Below, piece by piece: positions 24,377 through 36,708 of a stretch of DNA of 64,000 bases; positions within the stretch are counted from its first letter, which is position 1; the number at the start of each line of letters is the position of its first letter. This DNA comes from Immersiella caudata (Eukaryota > Ascomycota > Sordariomycetes > Sordariales > Lasiosphaeriaceae). Location of the stretch: assembly GCA_030512335.1 (NCBI GenBank), contig JAULSU010000001.1, positions 5,890,001-5,954,000 on the forward strand, read 5' to 3'. The translations under genes were made by a program, and so were the position numbers. The notes under the pieces are model-generated. The model saw only the letters and a program-made list of their open reading frames with translations. It made no database searches and was not told the DNA's origin.

Positions 24377-27300
24377 GGTGGGCAGGTCTTCACTGCACCT
24401 TCTCGGCTTCTGTTCGTGATTGAGGTCGTTACTGCTTTTTGAACCCAGGCAGAAAGGCCTAGCCAAGGTATACGAGGGGGGTAATCAGGTTGCCGCAAGC
24501 TCATCAGCGACCACAACAGGGCATAATCGTTCTCGTTGCCGTCGTTGTCGTTGTCGTCACCTCGTTGCCCGAGTCTTGTACCTCGTCGTCGTGGCCTTCG
24601 TCGTCGTTGCCGCTTTCGTTCTTGCCACTGGACCAGCTTCCTGGCTTCGTCAAGAAGGTTGAAGGCTTGAAGGGCTTGAGGGTGGCAGGGGGCGGCGCCG
24701 GCTGGGCTTAAGATGGTGCAGCCGCAGGCTTTCACGTCGGCAACCAAGGTGGACTCTGGACCCTTATCGTGTATAAGGTTTGATGTTTGGCTGGTTCCTA
24801 AAAGTGTGTTGGCGAGGGGGTGGAGCGGCGGCGATCACCTGCTTCCGGGGATGTTGGCGTTCGTGTGAATTATATGTGTGATTCCCAATAATTGGAGGCT
24901 CGGGTTTGCAGGGAGCCCTGCCCGGGATCAAGGGTGTGGGACGAAGGAGCAAGAAGCAGCAGCAGCAGCAAAAGACGCAGCCGCCAACTGCTGTCTCTTT
25001 TTCTTTCTGGGATCTGGGATTGCCTCCAGCTTTCCGTTCTTGTCTGGCTCCTGGTCGAGAGCCTGCCGGTACTTGAGGGGGGGCTCGCGCGCCTTGTGCC
25101 TCGTGCTTGGGGGGTGGTCTTTGATTTGAATCAAGCCAGCCGGCCTAGCGCGGGAGGGCTGAGAGACACCCAGCCCGTGCGTCCAGGGCGTTCAGGGCGC
25201 CCCAGGGATGTCGGACGCTTGCCTCTGCTGCGTGATGAGAACGAAAGCCACGAGTGACGGACCACACGAGCCCTGTCCTGTCCCGAGTTCCCTGGTGCAC
25301 TTCGATCGGCTCTGGTTCTTCACGCTGCCGTTCTGGAACGGCCACTGGGTGACGTCTCGAGCCGACGTCGTCTTCAGTTTCCCGAGGAGAAGCGGCGACG
25401 GGCAGGGGAGGGGGGGGGGCCAGCTGGTGATACCGGTCTGTACCTCCTCCCTCAAAGGCAACAGCAGCTTGATGGGGTGAGTTTTTTTTTTGCGAAGAAT
25501 ATGCGGCGCCAAGCGTGTCCTCCCCCGTGATTTGCACGTCTGGCTGGACAAGCAGACATACAAGTAGGAGAATGTATAACAAGTACTTCCTCTTTATGGT
25601 CGCCTGTCATCAAGCACGATAGCACCGTGCCGCACCTACCACTCACTTCCCCGTGGATGGCAAGCTGGAGGGCAGCTGGTCGGGGGTAAGGACCAGGCTG
25701 AGAGCCCCCCCGGGCGGTACCTGGACGGTGGGAGTGGCGTACTGCCAGCGCGGTGTGGGTGGATCTAACATCGAAGGGGGGTGGGGGGTGCGGAACTTGG
25801 AGACGCGCCAGAGCTCTCCAGCGTTCAAAGCGCAGCAGACACTCCCTGATCTGGTATAGTCCAGATTTGGCCAAGGCTTGACCCTCCTGCTCCACTGAGG
25901 GGGAAGGACGAGGACACCACGCTTGTTTCGTCTCCCAAGAAAAAGGAAAATGACCAAATGGCACGATGATGCGAAGGTACGGGGCCGAATAGCACACGAT
26001 GGTTGGAGGGGTAATCGTCGCCTACCAGGAGAATTGTCGAGCTTGTTGTCGCGCTTCGTGTTAGCCGAGATCCAAGCCCATAGCACCGGCTTATTGCGCT
26101 GTATTTCGCCTCGCAGTGAGGTGACAGGTGCCTCCTCACGCGTCCCGGACTTGATAGGCGACGGAGCAGCAGACGGGGCAGGCAACAGGCGACAAGTGAC
26201 CTCCTGCGTCCAACCCTGCTGCCGCTGTCTTCATCCCACCACCCACCACTACCACCACCAGCCGCCCGTCGCCCGCTTGCTCCAAGTTTCCGGGATGCCA
26301 CCCGTTGCCCCTAGCCTGGGACGCAATATCAGAGCATGGGTGTGGTAATTCCTGCTGGGCCCGAGGATAATGCGTGACACAGACTGGATAGTGAAAAGTG
26401 CGGAGAGCGGGTTCTGTCGCTGCCCTGTGGGCATACACTGCGTATAATAATAGACTGACCCTATAGTCATGGTCAGTATCACAACGACAGATGAGCTCCC
26501 GCACCCGCCTGTGCCCGCTGGAAAGGCTGAGTGGAGGTTGTGGAGGTGGAGAGCACCACCAGTCCCTGGCCGAGGCGCGCCAGGACCTCAACGACATGAT
26601 GTGCGGCAGGGATCGAGGCTCCGCGCTGGCGCTGGCAGCTGCTCCTCCGTGGCCCACCTTTGGCTCAAACTCAATTCAGCCCTCTCCGTCCCCCGGAGTG
26701 TAGTGCAAAAAGACGGCACGCCAAAAGGACCCTGACAACATTGCCATCGAAGCAGGGCAGCTTTGGAACGTGCAGCCCGCCCGAAGAATTGAGCAACACT
26801 TGCTGACCGTCCCATCACGTCTCTTGCCACGGTCCCCTGGGCTGGGAGAAGTACCCCCCTGGTCAGCTTCCAAGCTCAGTCCCGGTCATCGGTGTCTCCC
26901 TATCCCTGCTTGGCGTCCCTCCCCGAAGAGATGCCTCGACTCGATTCGGGCTAGCTCTTCCCGGTGTCGTGGGATTTTCTATATTTTCGGCATCGGTTAC
27001 TGGCCAGCTGCCCCCCCTGTCCGCGTCCAAGACTGACCTGGGCCCTCTTGGCACTCCAAACCGTCCGCCCGCGCAAACGCTCACTCTGCGCGGGAGGTGC
27101 AGCAAGTGCCTCGCCGCCGCCGTCGTCAGTCACAAACAATCGACCGACTGGCGCGCGTGGCTCGGAGCGAGACATGTCAGATGTGTGTGTGTCTCTCTCT
27201 CTGTTCCCGAAAGCTAGCCTCCTGCTAGCATGCATGTGTCTCGCCGTCATCAGCGTGCAAATTTCCTCCCAAGGTTTCAACTCGAGCACAGGCATGCAGC

Positions 27301-30300
27301 CTGCAAGAGTGCAAGTGCGGGACTGGCGTCTGTGGGTGTCGCCTTGTGACGGCAATGGCACTGGGCAATGCACCATTATCCAACCCACAATCGCGGTGGC
27401 GCCTGTTGCGCCTCCCGCTTGCTTCTCGAACGGAACCCGACCAGAGTTTGGATGATCCGCGATGGCGCTGTCACCTCGAGGAAGCTTGGTGTGGTAGTCA
27501 ATGGCGGGCTTCCCACAGTAAGCTAGCTCTACCCATCGCGGTCATCTCGATCTCTACATCGACCGATCCCAGCAAGCAACGCGCAGAGTCGCAGCGGGTT
27601 AGCCGGATTGCGACAGCAGCACCATAATTCGGACATGAGCTGGCGAAGATCCAGAGACGAGAGACAAATTAAAAGGAGGTTGTTCTCAACCGTGGTCGCA
27701 GAACAGCTTTCGGCATGATGAAGGGCATTCCCCGGTCCGCTCCAACAAACTAGCCAGTCCCGTGCCAATGGCTTCTCACCAGCTTTGCGCTTCCTCTCGC
27801 GTCCGCCAACGAAAGGACGGTCGGTCCTCGTTTCGTGAGCATGCATGGCAAGCTCTCAGCTGAAAGTCCGGGTTTCTCATTGCAGGGAGGTGTTCGCGGC
27901 AGAAAACTGCGACTTGGGTGGCAGGTCAAGGAATCGGCCAGTGACGTGCTGGGATTCGCTCGAAAGCAGGCCCCTCTGGGGCTGGAGCATGTCTCGCTCT
28001 AGCCCTTCACATTGCAACCAGATGTCGGGTGCACTGGATGCCACTAGTTCCTCTGCAAGCTGCATGGGATCAGATATGGCTTCCGGGAGTGTGAAGGGTG
28101 TGTGGTGGTATGGGCCGTGTGAGTGGCGTGCCAACTCCCAGACTGCGAGAAAAATTGCAGCACGTTTTTTGTTGTCGTTTGCCTGCTCATCCAGAAGCCG
28201 ATAGGGAAAAAGCAAACCTGTCAATGTCTGCACTCTGTGCGCGTCTCACCGGTTTTCCTAGTGCGCGCAAAAAGGGGCTCCCCTGAGCATCTTCCGTCCT
28301 TCAAGGTCTTTTCGTGTCTTGGCAAAGCCCGTCTGGTTGGCGGGTGTCTTCCCCACTGAAGTCTCCGAAAGCAAATGGATAGGAGTCGAAATCTAATATC
28401 CAACCAGCTTATGGAAGCGGCTGCCTTTCTTCCGCATCGGGCCCGAGACAGTAGTTAATTGAGAGGATATTGGTTAGAGTGGTAACCCAGACCCGCGTTT
28501 GTGCAGTGTTTGGTTCTTGCGCTCTGAGATGGGTGACAGGTCGATGCTGCTCTCAGGCAATTGTCCCCGCAGAACCCCAGAACCGCTGAATGCTGCCCCG
28601 TTTGCCGGTGAGCGCGATTCCCAAGTCTCGTGCATGAGTTTCCGTTTCGCACCTGGGAAACTCTTCTCGTGCACCGAGGTGTGGTCAAAACGGCGGAGTG
28701 TGCTTGGGGGCGAACGAAAACCCGCCTTGCCTCCATTCGGATATTTTTGACGAGGTCGACTACTTGAGCCAACCATAGGTGGTTGTTGGGACGTTGGTTG
28801 ATCTCCTGCGCTCTCTGAACGCATTCAGCGATCGACATCAGGGGCAGAACCGAGGACCTTGGAACATTCCGAATTGAATTTTCCACCCGCGTTGGCCGCA
28901 TCGCAGCAAGACGCTCATTTCTTGTTGCAATGATCTTGTGTAACCAAATTTTGCGCTTCGGATTCTGTGAGTTGAGGCGGCCGCCATTGGACAAGACGGC
29001 TTCGAGCCAGTGTCCTGCTCTCTTCACCGTGCTTGACAGCTGCGGGTTGGTGAGAGCGATGCAACAATGCAACACATATTGTCTTATGGTCCACAGCTGC
29101 CGTCAGCGAGGCCCAAAACCTCCAAAATGAGGTGAGGTGAAGGTATTCACGTCGCATGACGCATTCGTATGTTCAAAGCTCCAAACGATTGCTTTTGCAA
29201 CTGGCCGCCCTACGTCAAGCGGTAGCAAATCGCCGTTTCCGTACCCTCAGCGCGGCTATCCTCTGGCTGAGCGAACTGTTCATCACAGCCTGATCATGGG
29301 GAGTTGTTGCTGCGAACAGAAGACACCTTCGCCTCCCGGGACCTTCCGCCGGCATCAGCGTGTGCAAGCCACCAGTTGTGCAAGCCTTCCCGTTCCGTTC
29401 CCCACGCCTATGGCTGGGCGGGGGTGGTGTAGCCATATCCCACTAACACTCCCTGGCTGGCACGGCTGAGGAGTGCTGTTTGGCGTAAGATGAGAGCGAA
29501 ATCAAGACTTCGGTCCCGAGGTATTTTCAATAGTTAGCGTAACCGTTGCCATCCTTGCATCAGGGCAAACATCGTTGCGCTACGGAGAACGGAGTGATCC
29601 GTTAGCATGGTGTTCAGGGGGAGCCCTGAACATCCCTTGGTAACGCTGTGCTGCGGTTGTTCGACAGGGGGTTTGCGCCATCCGCCGCCCACTGCTCATC
29701 GCGACAGGACGATCATAGCGGCGTCGATGGTGGCGCTGAAATCTGGCAACCGCTGGAGAGGATCAGGAATCGGTCTCCAAGCTCACACTCGCCGAGGAGA
29801 TCTCCGAGTATGCTCATAATCTACATCGCCGCGGTCCTCCGGTCTTGTGAGTGTCTCTCTACGCTCCACTTGGCGTGCGTGGTCAACTTAGACAGCTGAT
29901 GCGCTCAATGAGGCTTGAGATTCGTGTCGATGTGGTGGCGCACAGAGCATCCAGGGTCTTGCAGGCTTGTCGGGCGGCTGCAAGCCACGAAGCCATCGAA
30001 ACGCCGAGTTCGCCAGCAGGCTCACGGTCCAAGCCCAATTGGGACCAGCGGGACCCGAGGCACGCAATTTCCAGACGCGATAGGCTGGGAAATGCCGAGA
30101 TGCTGAAGGCCGAAAGAGGAATGGAGTGTGTCAATATTGGCATGCAAGCCTTCGGAAAATGCGAGGTTCTCGGCTGGGGGAGGCCAAGGAACAAGGATAG
30201 ATGGCCAGCTTTTTTCTGGGAACTTTGGGTCGATGGGATCTTCCGTCCAGGTCGCCGAAATGGGAATGAGGGAGATGAGCCCAACGCTTGGCGAGAAGCG

Positions 30301-31688
30301 CGACAAAAGGGGGGCCGCTGCGTGAAAGGTGGGCCGAATTCAGCGGAGAGACCGACGCGTCGCGAGCTGTATATGATGTCGACGACGTTGCGCCGCTGGC
30401 GGCGATGCTGCATATCAGAAAAAAAGGCTAAGATGAGGCGCAACGGGGCGGCTCCTAAGGGCTGAGACCAAGAGACGCCGCAACCAGGAAGTTGGGAAGG
30501 GTGAAGCCATTCCGGAGCTCGGCAATGCAGACAGTTGACCACTTGGGCCCCACCGAACGCCCAATTCCCCACCATCGCGACAGCACCTTCCTGATCCGGA
30601 AGCTACGCTGGACGACTTCTTCTCACCTTTGCGCACCTTTGCGCGGACGATCGGTGCTGGGCAATCGGTGCCTTGCATCTCCCCAGACTCGGTGGCTTGA
30701 TGGCTCATCGAGATGCTACGACGCAAGAGACTGCTGCGGATTACGTGGCTACGTCCCCACGATGTCATCCCGGCGTTGTCGCACACTGCAACCGCGGGAA
30801 GAGGTCGATGGAGCGGACATTCCCTCACAACCAACGCGGCATTACCCCCAATTCCTGGCACAAAACCTTCAATTAACGGGACCACCAGCGGGAAGCCCCT
30901 CTGGCAAAACGCCACATCACCCACCCTCCCGCGCAATTCGTCTGAAACTATTGTTAGCAGACAACGAGCCCGCTCAATCAGTGCCATCGAACAAACAACC
31001 CTACCCTGGCGTCGATCGACAAAATAACCTTAAACCTCGGAACCCGTGGAGGCACGGTCTTTTGGTGGCCTAGAACCAGGCCGAGCTGCCCCACAACTGG
31101 CTTTAGCCATCTTCTCCCCCCCCCCCCCTTTTCCCCCCTCTCCGACAACCGCAATGACACACTCGAGCTACAAACTGCGCTACAAGTGCTAGACGTGCCT
31201 GTTTCCTACCCTAGGTGAAACGGCATTTGTGCTGGGACGGACTCGGCGCAGTTTCCCCAACTAAACTCCACTCCATGGACATGGCCGGTTGTTCGTATTC
31301 GTGGCGGCACGCGTGGGGTAACCAAGGCTGCTAAGACAAACGGTCAGATGGCAATTACTGTCTCGTGATGGTTCCGGGGATGCTACCTCGCAGGCTGCCG
31401 CTTATTTGGGCGTTCTACCTATGCTACCCAGTGGCCTTCGCGTAAAACGTGTCTGGCGACCCCTCAGACGTCAACACTTGACGGAGAGTGTGTATGGAAC
31501 TTACCTAAAGCAAGGGTAGGGGGGCCTCGCATCGAAACAGTCAAGATGATGCGCCCATAAAATACCCCTCAAGCTTACCGCTCGCTATCAAAGAAAAAAC
31601 CATGGGAGAGCTGGTGATGGGGCGGGAAATGCAACAAAAAGTGACGCTCCTGCCTCCTTGCGGAGAGACACGTGCCTAGGTAGTGAAT
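24377..31688. other. 7.3-kb gene-free region upstream of the C2H2 factor
   Basis: I see no gene I can support. Overlapping frames on both strands (for example 25452-25997, 26136-26657, 28455-29075 and 30415-30987) have no recognisable domains. A short AGC-repeat lies near 24954-24970, a GT/CT microsatellite near 27183-27202 and a C13 run at 31116-31128. The first part is presumably promoter and leader of the C2H2 gene. Confidence 0.45.
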
Positions 31689-31777
31689 CCCCTTGACTGG
31701 AATCGAGCTGGTGACCTTTCAGTATATGATTGAGTCCAATTACAGCCGAACGTGATAGCCAACTACACCACAAGGGC
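31689..31777 (-). tRNA. Damaged intron-containing tRNA-Tyr(GTA)-like sequence (probable relic)
   Basis: Read on the minus strand, the sequence folds as a tRNA. The acceptor arms GCCCTTG and CAAGGGG make six of seven pairs. A perfect A box (TGGTGTAGTTGG) and a D stem GTG/CAC follow. The anticodon stem TTCGG/CTGAA closes a loop CTGTAA plus A after removal of a 16-base intron, giving anticodon GTA. The variable loop is AGGTC. The T arm is ACCAG-CTCGATT-CCAGT, in which two stem pairs are mismatched (C:A and A:C) and loop position 54 is C instead of T, so the B box is damaged. Pair 1-72 is G:G and no T-run follows within 25 bases. These faults suggest a decayed copy rather than a working gene. Two of the T-stem faults would be explained by G-to-A changes, the direction RIP or deamination produces. 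Confidence 0.5.
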
Positions 31778-31821
31778 TTTATTTTGTTGAGTTTTGTGCG
31801 GTGGAGACGGCCTGAGATAGT

Positions 31822-31840
31822 CTGTGGATGGCATCCACAG
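31822..31840. repeat. Perfect inverted repeat near the tRNA-like relic
   Basis: CTGTGGATG (31822-31830), one central G, then CATCCACAG (31832-31840): 9-bp arms with a single-base centre. It lies 45 bases from the 5' end of the minus-strand tRNA-like sequence. Confidence 0.7.
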
Positions 31841-32408
31841 TGACCGCCACACCATTTCAACCCACTTGGAAGCAACACGGTGATGGAATAGACATCATAC
31901 TCAAGAATTACAAAAGGCAGCTTTCTTGGGGACGTGGAAAGTACTTGTCCATCGACATGCTCCAGACGACAACCGTCTCTTGGACACCGTCAAAATTATT
32001 CATCTGCCAAAACCAGATACATATATATCCCTTTCTCAGCGAGAAGAGCCGCGTTTGCTGGGGATTGCAAGGATCGTTGAAGACAACAGAAGCATCACCT
32101 CCACAATCGATAGCCCAGTGCTACTTCTCTCCCAGCCTCTTTTTGCTCTAGCAAACACAAGTGACAAACTCCTCTCAAGACACATGCTCTGACCCGGGCT
32201 GCTCAACCCTACTCCTTATCGACCAAATCTCGATATCAATAGGTACCTACTCGAGGTTATCTCTTAGTGCCGCTCTCTCTTTCGTTAGGTGGAACACGGT
32301 CCTAGGCCAACCCTGACTGCGGCAAGTGCCCAATGACGATAACCACGGAAACTTGTTATCTTCTCTGACCGCACAAAGATTCGTGGATACGCAGATGACC
32401 TCATATTA

Positions 32409-32426
32409 CCCCCCCCCCCCCCCCCC
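32409..32426. repeat. C18 homopolymer
   Basis: Eighteen consecutive C on the plus strand, followed by TTTG. It is seen directly, and exact length is the kind of feature that sequencing can misjudge. Confidence 0.8.
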
Positions 32427-33514
32427 TTTGAATCTGGAGCTCGAAAGTGACAGAGTACTTGAGTCCAACTCACCATCGGGGGGAGGTTTTCCACAGCTAA
32501 GCACGAACGTTTTCAACGAAGTTACAACTAGCCGAATAGGTATCTCTCCTAGAGACAAACCGTCGTCACAGCTGGCTCTACAAGATTCCCGTACCCGATA
32601 GATGGGACGTCACATCATCATCGCCGGCCCACCTAGCGAGCGAGGAGGAGGAGGAGGAGGAGTATCAACTCCTACAAAGTGAGACTCCGGTGCCAAACTC
32701 ATAAGCCATACCGCCAAGATAGATACGATTGTTGGAGTAGCAATTTGTGATGGATATCAGCCTCCTGCAGCTATTGCTCAGTTCCGCCACAACGTGTTGG
32801 TCTATAGGACGATCTCCAATCATTTTGCAACTAGGAGTTGAAGCGCATACATAGGTACAGGCAAAACCAGTATAGACACTACGCACCAGTAGGCAGTCTA
32901 CATTGTCGTAGATGTGAATTCGACACTCGAGTCTCTTAGCAGTGCACAACTGCGCATGAATGCAAAGGGGCAGTCAGACCATGCTACCTCCGGCTATACA
33001 ATCCTCTCCTCGGAGCACACATAACCAACGCCTTCTCAGGCCAACACTCGGCTATCCAGCACACAGCAACAGGCAGATGAAATGCACGAATAAACCACGC
33101 TCTGTTGCCAAATATAAGCAACATTGAACACCCTCAGAACGCAAAACTCGTGTGCTAAACAACGGAGCGCAAACTCTACCAGCACATAACTACGCACTTA
33201 CAGCCCGACGAACTGGCCGCATTTCATCCTCACCATCTGCCCCGGGGAGACACACATATGCAGCAGTCGCCACGCAAAAGGCACATGACCAAGGTCTCAG
33301 TGCTCACGCAGGGGCCCAAAAAGAGTTCAAGTTGAATACAGTCTCACTACAAACATCACGGCAAATTATCGCCGCTCTCGTGGTCTCATATCCGCACCCA
33401 AGCAAGGTGCACTCGGTTGTGCCAGTCAGTCGCCATTTTCCCAGCGACATGCGCTTAAGACTCCTTTAAATGAAGTCTCCCATCTCCCACAACTTGTCAA
33501 TGCTTCTTCCACCT

Positions 33515-35369
33515 TTACAACTTCGAAGCAGGGGACGGGCTTCCTGCGCTCGTGATCTCGTTATACAAAAGCCTGTCAAAGGAGTCAGCAACTGCCACGG
33601 CGGATTCCTGCAGGGCAAGACTCACGATGTCAAGAAATCAGCATAGTCCTCTCCTGTGACCTGACCGGCGAAGTACTGAGCGGCAAGCTGGAACTTGTTG
33701 CCCTTGGGGGCCTTGGCAGCCAGCTCTTGCGTCTGCTCCTTGAGAAGCTTGAGGGCGTAGGCTTTGTCGACACGCTTGCCCTCTGCTGTGGTGACGCCGT
33801 GGCGCACCCACTGCCAGAGCTGTGAGCGCGAGACCTCAGCGGTTGCAGCATCCTCCCTGCTTCAGCATTAGCCCCAATTCCCTCTCCAAATGGCGCGCAA
33901 GGGAGTCACTCACATCAAGTAGTTGATGGGAACGCAACCCACACCCCTCACCCAAGCCTCCATGTATCCCAAACCAATATTAAGGTTCTTACGGATGCCC
34001 TCCTCGGTGATTTTCCCTGGAACATTCATGTTCAAGAGGTCGTTTTGGCCGATCTGGACGTCCTCACGACGGACAAAGAGCTGGTTGGGCGTGGGCATGT
34101 GCTTATTAAAAATCTCGGTGGCGATGATAGCCAACGCTGGGTGGGCAACCCACGTGCCGTCGTGGCCGGCACGCACCTCGCGGAGCTTGTCGGCGCGGAC
34201 ACCCTCCATAGCCTTGTCGTTGGCAGCCTTGTCATCCTTGATAGGGATCTGGGCCGCCATGCCGCCCATGGCGTGAACACCACGCTTGTGGCAGGTCTGA
34301 ATAAGGAGCTTGACCTATCCAAGGGTTAGTGAGGCCGTGCCACAAAAAAAAAGGCGGGGAGAAACCTACGTAAGCATCCATGAAGGGCACCGTCATGGTC
34401 ACGCAGCTGCGGTCAGGGAGCACAAAGCTCGAGTTCTGACGGAACTTTTTGATGACGCTGAAAATGTAGTCCCACCGTCCGCAGTTCAGGCCTGAGCTAT
34501 GGTCGCGGAGCTCATAGATGATCTCGTCCATCTCGAAGGCAGCCATAATGGTCTCGATCAGCACGGTGCCGCGGATAGTGCCGCGGCGCATGCCAATGGT
34601 GTCCTGGGCAAGGTTGAAGACGTCGTTCCAGAGACGGGCCTCAAGATGCGACTCCATCTTGGGCAGGTAGAAGTAAGGCCCAAAACCTTGCTTGACGGCC
34701 TCAAAGGCATTGTGGTAGAAGTACAGACCGAAGTCGAAGAGCGAGCCGCTCATGGGCTCACCGTCAACTGTGACGTGCTTCTCGTCCAGGTGCCAGCCAC
34801 GAGGACGCACAATCAGGGTGGGAAGTTTTCTGTCCGTTCGGAGCTTGTACTCCTTGGGACCCTGCTTGAAGTCGACCTGCTTCCGGACGGCGTCATACAG
34901 GTTCACCTGCCCATTGACCATGTTCTCCCAGGTCGGGGCGCTGGAATCTGCGAGCAGTTATTAGATTCCACCTGGCCAATCCATGGCGAATTAAGGGAGG
35001 GAAATTACCCTCGAAATCGGCCATGTACGTCCAGACATCGGAGTTAAGAGCGTTGACGACCATTTTGCGGTCGGTGGGACCAGTGATCTCGACGCGGCGG
35101 TCGACGAGGCCTGGCGCGGGCGGGGCGCCCTTCCATGTCGGGTTCTCGCGGATGTGGCGGGTTTCGGGGAGGAAGTCAGGGAGGTTGCCTTTGTCGAGCT
35201 CCGCCTGGCGCAGCTTGCGACGCTCGAGGAGGCTCTTGCGCGTTTGGTTGAACGACCGCTGAAGCAGCGCCAGGAAGGCGAGCGCCTGCGGCGTCAGGAT
35301 CTTGCGCTGCGACTCGGACACGTGGCCGAGCACGTTGACGCCCTGCAGGATATTGTCGGTGGTGGCCAT
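33515..35369 (-). CDS. acu-9: Malate synthase, glyoxysomal/peroxisomal
   Basis: Condenses glyoxylate with acetyl-CoA to malate, the second specific step of the glyoxylate cycle needed for growth on acetate or fatty acids. Five exons on the minus strand: 35009-35369, 34370-34947, 33914-34314, 33626-33856 and 33515-33572; introns are 61, 55, 57 and 53 bases. The joined product is 542 aa, the length of known filamentous-fungal malate synthases. It begins MATTDNILQGVNVLGHVS. The family signature RDHSSGLNCGRWDYIFS lies near residues 265-283. Spliced junctions restore ADFEDSSAPTWENM and MDAYVKLLIQTCHKRGVHAM. The last short exon encodes the tail ending PSPASKL, a type 1 peroxisomal targeting signal. 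Expression is expected to be induced on C2 sources and repressed by glucose (family knowledge); I did not identify the regulator's sites. The next gene upstream, in the same orientation, is fumarase. Confidence 0.96.
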
Positions 35370-36708
35370 GGTTGCGGATGCTTGCTGTCGCTGGGTGTTG
35401 GCGGTTGCGTTTGAGTGGTGGTGGGTCGAGGATTCGCCTCAATCCAAAACGTCTATTGTTCAATTCCAATCCACGGCAGAAAGATAAGATAGCCCGAGGT
35501 CAGGCCTGGGGAGTGCTACGATGAGGTAATTGGTCTACGAGGGGGAAAAAAAAAGAGGGAGGAAAAGAGACGGGAAGGGAGGGAGGAGAAAATAGCTTGT
35601 GATATGACGGAAGAAGGAGGGGGGTAGCTAAAGCTTAAAGGCTGCCCGTCTCCTGTTCGCGAAACGCGAACCCTGCCATCCTGACTCACTTACGCACTCG
35701 CCCGCTAGCTAGCGACTCCCGTTATTATGGAGAAAGGGGCCGCATGCGGTGGACAGGAAAGCGGACGTGGAGGCGTAGGGCGGTGACGGCGACGAGCTGC
35801 GATGGGCGCTGGCGGTCGCTGCTCGGCAATAACCTTCGCCTCTGGTCCACTACCAACCCGCTTCCCCAGGATTGTATTACATGTGGTTGGTCAGTCCCCT
35901 TCCGTCCGTCGTGTGACATGCCAAACCCAGATGGCTCCCTGCTCGGGCGTCCGGAGGGCAGCGCCCTGGGCAAGACGAAGAATTGGGGCCAATGTCGTCG
36001 CATGTGAAATGCCAGTCCCAGCGCTGGAGCAATTGGATTGTCATGGCTGTCAGGAGTGAGGTCATTGGGTAGCGAACCCCGCAGTCTCGCCCCCAGATCA
36101 ACTGCAACAGCTTCCCCTCACGCGGCCCCAACGTCTTGGCCTGCTTCATCGATTTTCATTTCTCATATGTTGCAATCCAGCTTTGCGCTTCATCCTTCTC
36201 ATCCCCTGGAACGCCATTGAGGCCATCGCCGCCGAGCTGCATGCTGACCGCTGTCTGACCGCTCTCCTGTATCGGTTACCGCAACAGGCCGATATCGTCG
36301 GCGGGTCGATGGCCACGCGGTCACGGCTCGCCGTTCTCCCCTGGTGCGGACGCAAGAGCTCAGGGTTCCCAGTTGCAGGTCAAGCGGCAGGAGCTATGGC
36401 CAGGGTAGGCCAGCTCCGATGTACCGGACAGGAGCCGAGGTTCGCCAAGCGGGAGGAGCCCGCCGGTTCCCGGCAAGCCGACAAATTCCGAATGCAGCTC
36501 GACATCACAGGCCGTTTGCATATTATTACGTGTAGCCTCCCTCGCAGGGGTGGATGAGGCGCATGTGAAGCGCGAAATGGCACAAACTTAATCCGTGCTT
36601 ATATATACTTGGTATCAATTCCTATTTTCAATATGGGTACTCCGTAAACACTTCGTAATACAGTTCAACGCACGGCTTTGGACTCCATGCAATGCAGACA
36701 TAAGACGT
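35370..36708. other. Promoter of malate synthase and 3' flank of fumarase
   Basis: The 35500-35640 stretch has long purine runs on the plus strand, so pyrimidine-rich DNA lies upstream of malate synthase on its coding strand. Open frames at 35725-36557 on both strands have no recognisable content. I found no RNA gene. Confidence 0.5.

Larger units (their letters stand above)
31778..33514. other. Gene-free region downstream of malate synthase
   Basis: It holds an inverted repeat (31822-31840), a TAGGTACCTA palindrome at 32240-32249, a C18 run at 32409-32426 and a GAG triplet run near 32642-32662. A frame at 31926-32192 (+) gives an 88-residue translation that looks protein-like but matches nothing I know. 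The right end is the malate synthase 3' flank. Confidence 0.5.

Noticed and set aside
24377..24466. Upstream extension of the C2H2 frame
   Set aside because: It begins with TTG; the ATG at 24376 starts a conserved-looking N-terminus.
27877..28233. 118-codon frame (-) with somewhat protein-like translation
   Set aside because: No ATG start, no family and no supporting splice partner found; too weak to annotate.
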